DNA of 64,000 bases from Bacillota bacterium (lineage in GTDB: Bacteria > Bacillota > UBA4882 > UBA8346), in NCBI GenBank assembly GCA_023426245.1, contig JAFABB010000039.1:1-64000 (forward strand), written 5' to 3'. This document shows positions 62,073 to 64,000 of this stretch, one piece after another. The position numbers were made by a program, and so were the translations under genes. A model generated the notes under the pieces. It was not told the DNA's origin, searched no databases, and worked only from the letters and a program-made list of their open reading frames with translations. Position 1 is the stretch's first letter. Each line of letters starts with the position of its first letter.

Positions 62073-62291
62073 AGGGCTGTTACCAAAAGAAAATATCGAT
62101 AAAGATATACCCAGATTCTTCGGCTCGTTTTGCAAGCCGCCGTCGAACAGCCAGCCTGGCGGTATTTTCGCGCGCATTGATGCGCGACTTCGTTGCCATC
62201 GGCTAGCCAACTAGCCGCGCAAAGCCAGGGTGGATGACTACTCAGGCAATATATTGTATAGTTCCTTTTACGTATGTTTGCAACAGCCCTT
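62073..62291. repeat. Multi-stem inverted-repeat element (219 bp)
   Basis: AGGGCTGTTACCAAAAG (62073-62089) pairs with TTTGCAACAGCCCT at the right end. Internal stems: TCGCGCG..CGCGCGA-like (62151-62172), CGGCTAG/CTAGCCG (about 62199-62216) and CCTGGC/GCCAGG. The outer ends are a variant (GGGCTGTT) of the GGCTGTC ends at 23949 and 42045. It lies in the gap between two small minus-strand genes. Confidence 0.6.
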
Positions 62292-62298
62292 CAAAATT

Positions 62299-62667
62299 TC
62301 AGTCAAAAACTAAATCATCATGGGACAATAAAGCCACCACAACAATTCCTATGAACGTATAAACCCATAATTCTGGAGAAGGGCCATAACCCGTTCGGGG
62401 TCCGGGTCCTCCGCGGCCATGTCCAGGCCCTGGCCCATGATGAGGTCCGTAGTTGAGATTCAATGAAAGGTCATTTTTATAGGCATTTGAATTGGAGTCC
62501 GGCCGATACAAGTCAATCGAACCGCTAAAACCGCTGAAGGCCGGTTCCTGTGTGATTTCCCCGGAGTTTGACGATAGGTTGATGTCGACGGTTGGGGCTG
62601 CAAAAGTTTTGGCTCCTACCAGAAGTGTCAGGCAGACTGCAAAAATTAAAACCGTTAATTTCTTCAT
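62299..62667 (-). CDS. Exported Gly/Pro/His-rich hypothetical protein (122 aa)
   Basis: ATG after AAGGAGG. Signal peptide 1-23 ending TFAA; then a ~50-residue beta-rich stretch (DINLSSNSGEI; LYRPDSNSN), a GPHHGPGPGHGRGGPGPR linker and a C-terminal membrane segment (~97-116, YTFIGIVVVALLS). No family is recognised. The His/Gly linker might bind metal, but this is not shown. Possibly envelope-located. Confidence 0.6.
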   Translation of the reverse strand: MKKLTVLIFAVCLTLLVGAKTFAAPTVDINLSSNSGEITQEPAFSGFSGSIDLYRPDSNSNAYKNDLSLNLNYGPHHGPGPGHGRGGPGPRTGYGPSPELWVYTFIGIVVVALLSHDDLVFD

Positions 62668-62920
62668 TTTAATTTACCTCCTTTCTAGTATACATTTTCT
62701 CACTCGGATCTTAGTCTTTAAATATTCTTTGAAATATGGAATACAAACGAAAGCTTTAATGAGTTTTAACTTAGTTTTAAAAAAGAATACCCGGATTCAC
62801 TGGGCAATCAGAATGAAGAAACACGGAAAATCTATTCGCAATTAATCTTATGAGCCGGATAATTTTTAAAATAATCACGATATAAACATGAGGGAATTGA
62901 TATCAAGTTATCTGCAAGTA

Positions 62921-62953
62921 TAAAAAAATAAAACCCCCAAATTGGAGGTTTAA
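62921..62953 (-). terminator. Terminator downstream of tRNA-Leu
   Basis: On the minus strand, AAACCTCC pairs with GGGGGTTT around AATTT and is followed by TATTTTTTT. Confidence 0.8.
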
Positions 62954-62963
62954 CTTTAGAAAT

Positions 62964-63049
62964 TGGTGCCGAAGGCCGGACTCGAACCGGCACGCTTTTA
63001 AGGGCGGTGGATTTTGAGTCCACTGCGTCTGCCATTCCGCCACTTCGGC
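62964..63049 (-). tRNA. tRNA-Leu (anticodon CAA)
   Basis: Acceptor GCCGAAG pairs with CTTCGGC, discriminator A, CCA encoded. The D arm follows TG-GCGGAATGGC. The anticodon stem GTGGA/TCCAC encloses loop CTCAAAA (anticodon CAA, reading UUG). The long variable arm (about 14 nt) is as expected for a class II tRNA, and the T arm is GCCGG-TTCGAGT-CCGGC. Length 86 nt. Confidence 0.96.
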
Positions 63050-63129
63050 AAGTCAAACTTGGAACTTTAGCGTGTAGACTGATTTTACCACAAGAGAAAA
63101 TCAAATTCAAGAGAATTTTTTAAGGAAAG

Positions 63130-63744
63130 TTATGGTTTTGCAACCGATAAAACTTTTATAGAGGGTGATTCCTTTAGGAAATCAAGAAAAACAGGATATT
63201 CGCTCAGCGGAATTAAAAAAGAAGTTTGAACCGATTCCCCGAATACAGTGGAGATATTTTCCGCCGCCACTTGCTTTAACTGATAGATTATTTTGGAATG
63301 CTCGTTATAAGGATAATCGAGAGACACCGAACATTTTGGTATTTTTAAGAATGTCCCTGCCTGTTCCAGCACTAAGGATGCGGTTTTACCGTAGGCCTCA
63401 ATAAGGCCTCGGACTCCCAGCTTCTTCCCGCCAAAATACCGGGTTACGACTACGGTGATATTCAATAGGTTCAGCCTTAAAATGGCTCCTAAAATTGGTT
63501 TACCTGCAGTGCCATTGGGTTCCCCTTGATCATTAAAATATTCGACGGGGTATTCGCCGGCCTGAAGCCGATAAGCATAACAATTGTGAGTGGCCTGGGA
63601 ATGGGTTGTTTTGATGGATTCAATAAAAAATTTTGCAGCCGCTTCGCCGGGAGTTTCCTTGCAGTGTCCTATGAAGCGGGAGCGTTCAATGGTGAGTTCA
63701 CAGGAGGCTTCCTTCAAAACGGTAAGGTAGGTTTGGTCATTCAT
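63130..63744 (-). CDS. YigZ/IMPACT-family protein (204 aa)
   Basis: Start at the ATG eight bases after GGAGATG; 21 extra in-frame upstream codons lack a site. The UPF0029 signature is clear: DQGEPNGTAGKPIL and VTRYFGGKKLGVRGLIEAYG. The C-terminal ~60 residues form the second domain typical of YigZ. The family is conserved across domains of life and linked to translation control, but its biochemical role in bacteria is not settled. Often called a trigger-factor or proline-related gene partner, here it stands alone. Confidence 0.88.
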   Translation of the reverse strand: MNDQTYLTVLKEASCELTIERSRFIGHCKETPGEAAAKFFIESIKTTHSQATHNCYAYRLQAGEYPVEYFNDQGEPNGTAGKPILGAILRLNLLNITVVVTRYFGGKKLGVRGLIEAYGKTASLVLEQAGTFLKIPKCSVSLDYPYNEHSKIIYQLKQVAAENISTVFGESVQTSFLIPLSEYPVFLDFLKESPSIKVLSVAKP

Positions 63745-63986
63745 GGATTTAGCATCTCCAGGCTTAATTAGGACATTAACGATCCGTGAGAATGATGGAA
63801 CAATCAATCCGATCTGCTTTTAATTCCAATAATTCCAACCCGGCCTGGAAAATTCCTGCTTTGATGGATCGAAAGGGGCTTCAAATGAAAAATACAGGAA
63901 ATCTGCAAATCATGTGGAATAAAATCATTTGAACATATTTCCAATGGATATCAGGAATGATAATTTTTGAGAGGAGAGCGTTTCAT
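63745..63986. other. Intergenic region upstream of the last gene
   Basis: No gene is supported. The region separates divergent genes. GAGAGGAGAG at 63969-63979 appears to be the ribosome-binding site for the next coding frame. Confidence 0.4.
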
Positions 63987-64000
63987 TTGGCTCAATATGA
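63987..64000 (+). CDS. Probable start of a coding frame cut off by the window edge
   Basis: TTG at 63987 follows GGAGAG by eight bases and opens a frame beginning Met-Ala-Gln-Tyr. Only four complete codons are visible, so nothing can be said of the product. Confidence 0.3.

Noticed and set aside
62832..63110. Minus-strand open frame of 92 codons
   Set aside because: It runs through the tRNA-Leu gene; the Gly-Gly-Met-Ala-Asp and Arg-Val-Arg-Pro runs are the well-known false translation of a tRNA.

Overview
The window looks like a chromosomal segment of an endospore-forming member of the Bacillota that has an outer membrane, that is, a diderm Firmicute. Limnochordia/Hydrogenispora-like lineages fit, but this is inferred from gene content and no taxonomic marker was tested. 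A complete gerA-type germination operon and a GerMN-domain protein point to spores. Two signal-peptide proteins with beta-barrel composition and C-terminal Phe point to an outer membrane. Three ABC solute-binding proteins have cleavable signal peptides but no lipobox Cys, which suits a real periplasm. Coding density is high except in the first 1.6 kb.

Layout. 1-1.6 kb: palindrome-rich, mostly non-coding DNA with a 42-bp tandem repeat at the left edge. 1.67-3.25 kb: a secreted transglutaminase-like protein. 3.35-6.2 kb (minus): zinc ribbon, PlsC-type acyltransferase, FeeM/OlsB-like GNAT and metallophosphoesterase, a possible acyl-amino-acid lipid operon. 6.3-6.8 kb: PAP2 phosphatase. 6.95-19.4 kb: phosphate locus with pstS (minus), porin, small zinc ribbon, chemoreceptor, pstCAB-phoU, phoP-phoR, then pit and its DUF47 partner (minus). 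Direct repeats with an 11-bp period, resembling Pho boxes, precede pstS, the porin and pstC. 19.8-21.8 kb: D,D-carboxypeptidase and a peptidoglycan-binding protein.

22-34 kb: first carbohydrate locus, with a CUT1 transporter on minus diverging from a YesMN-type two-component system, a GH42, a GH43 and a HAD phosphatase. A metallo-beta-lactamase-fold protein and a hemolysin III protein follow. 35.6-45.3 kb: second carbohydrate locus, with another YesMN pair, an FAD oxidoreductase, a second CUT1 transporter and an MFS transporter. Neither transporter has its own ATPase gene. In both, a hairpin-forming element sits between the binding-protein and first permease genes.

45.7-64 kb: HelD, an exported ankyrin-repeat protein, a small membrane protein, gerAA-AB-AC, an LD-carboxypeptidase, a small outer-membrane barrel, a GerMN protein, folP, a PPi-type phosphofructokinase, a U32 peptidase-family protein, two small hypotheticals, tRNA-Leu(CAA), a YigZ-family protein and the probable start of one more gene. 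Two copies of a ~100-bp element with two internal stems lie beside gerAC and upstream of folP. Start codons were chosen by ribosome-binding-site position and often lie inside the longest open frame. All family names come from reading motifs; no database search was run.
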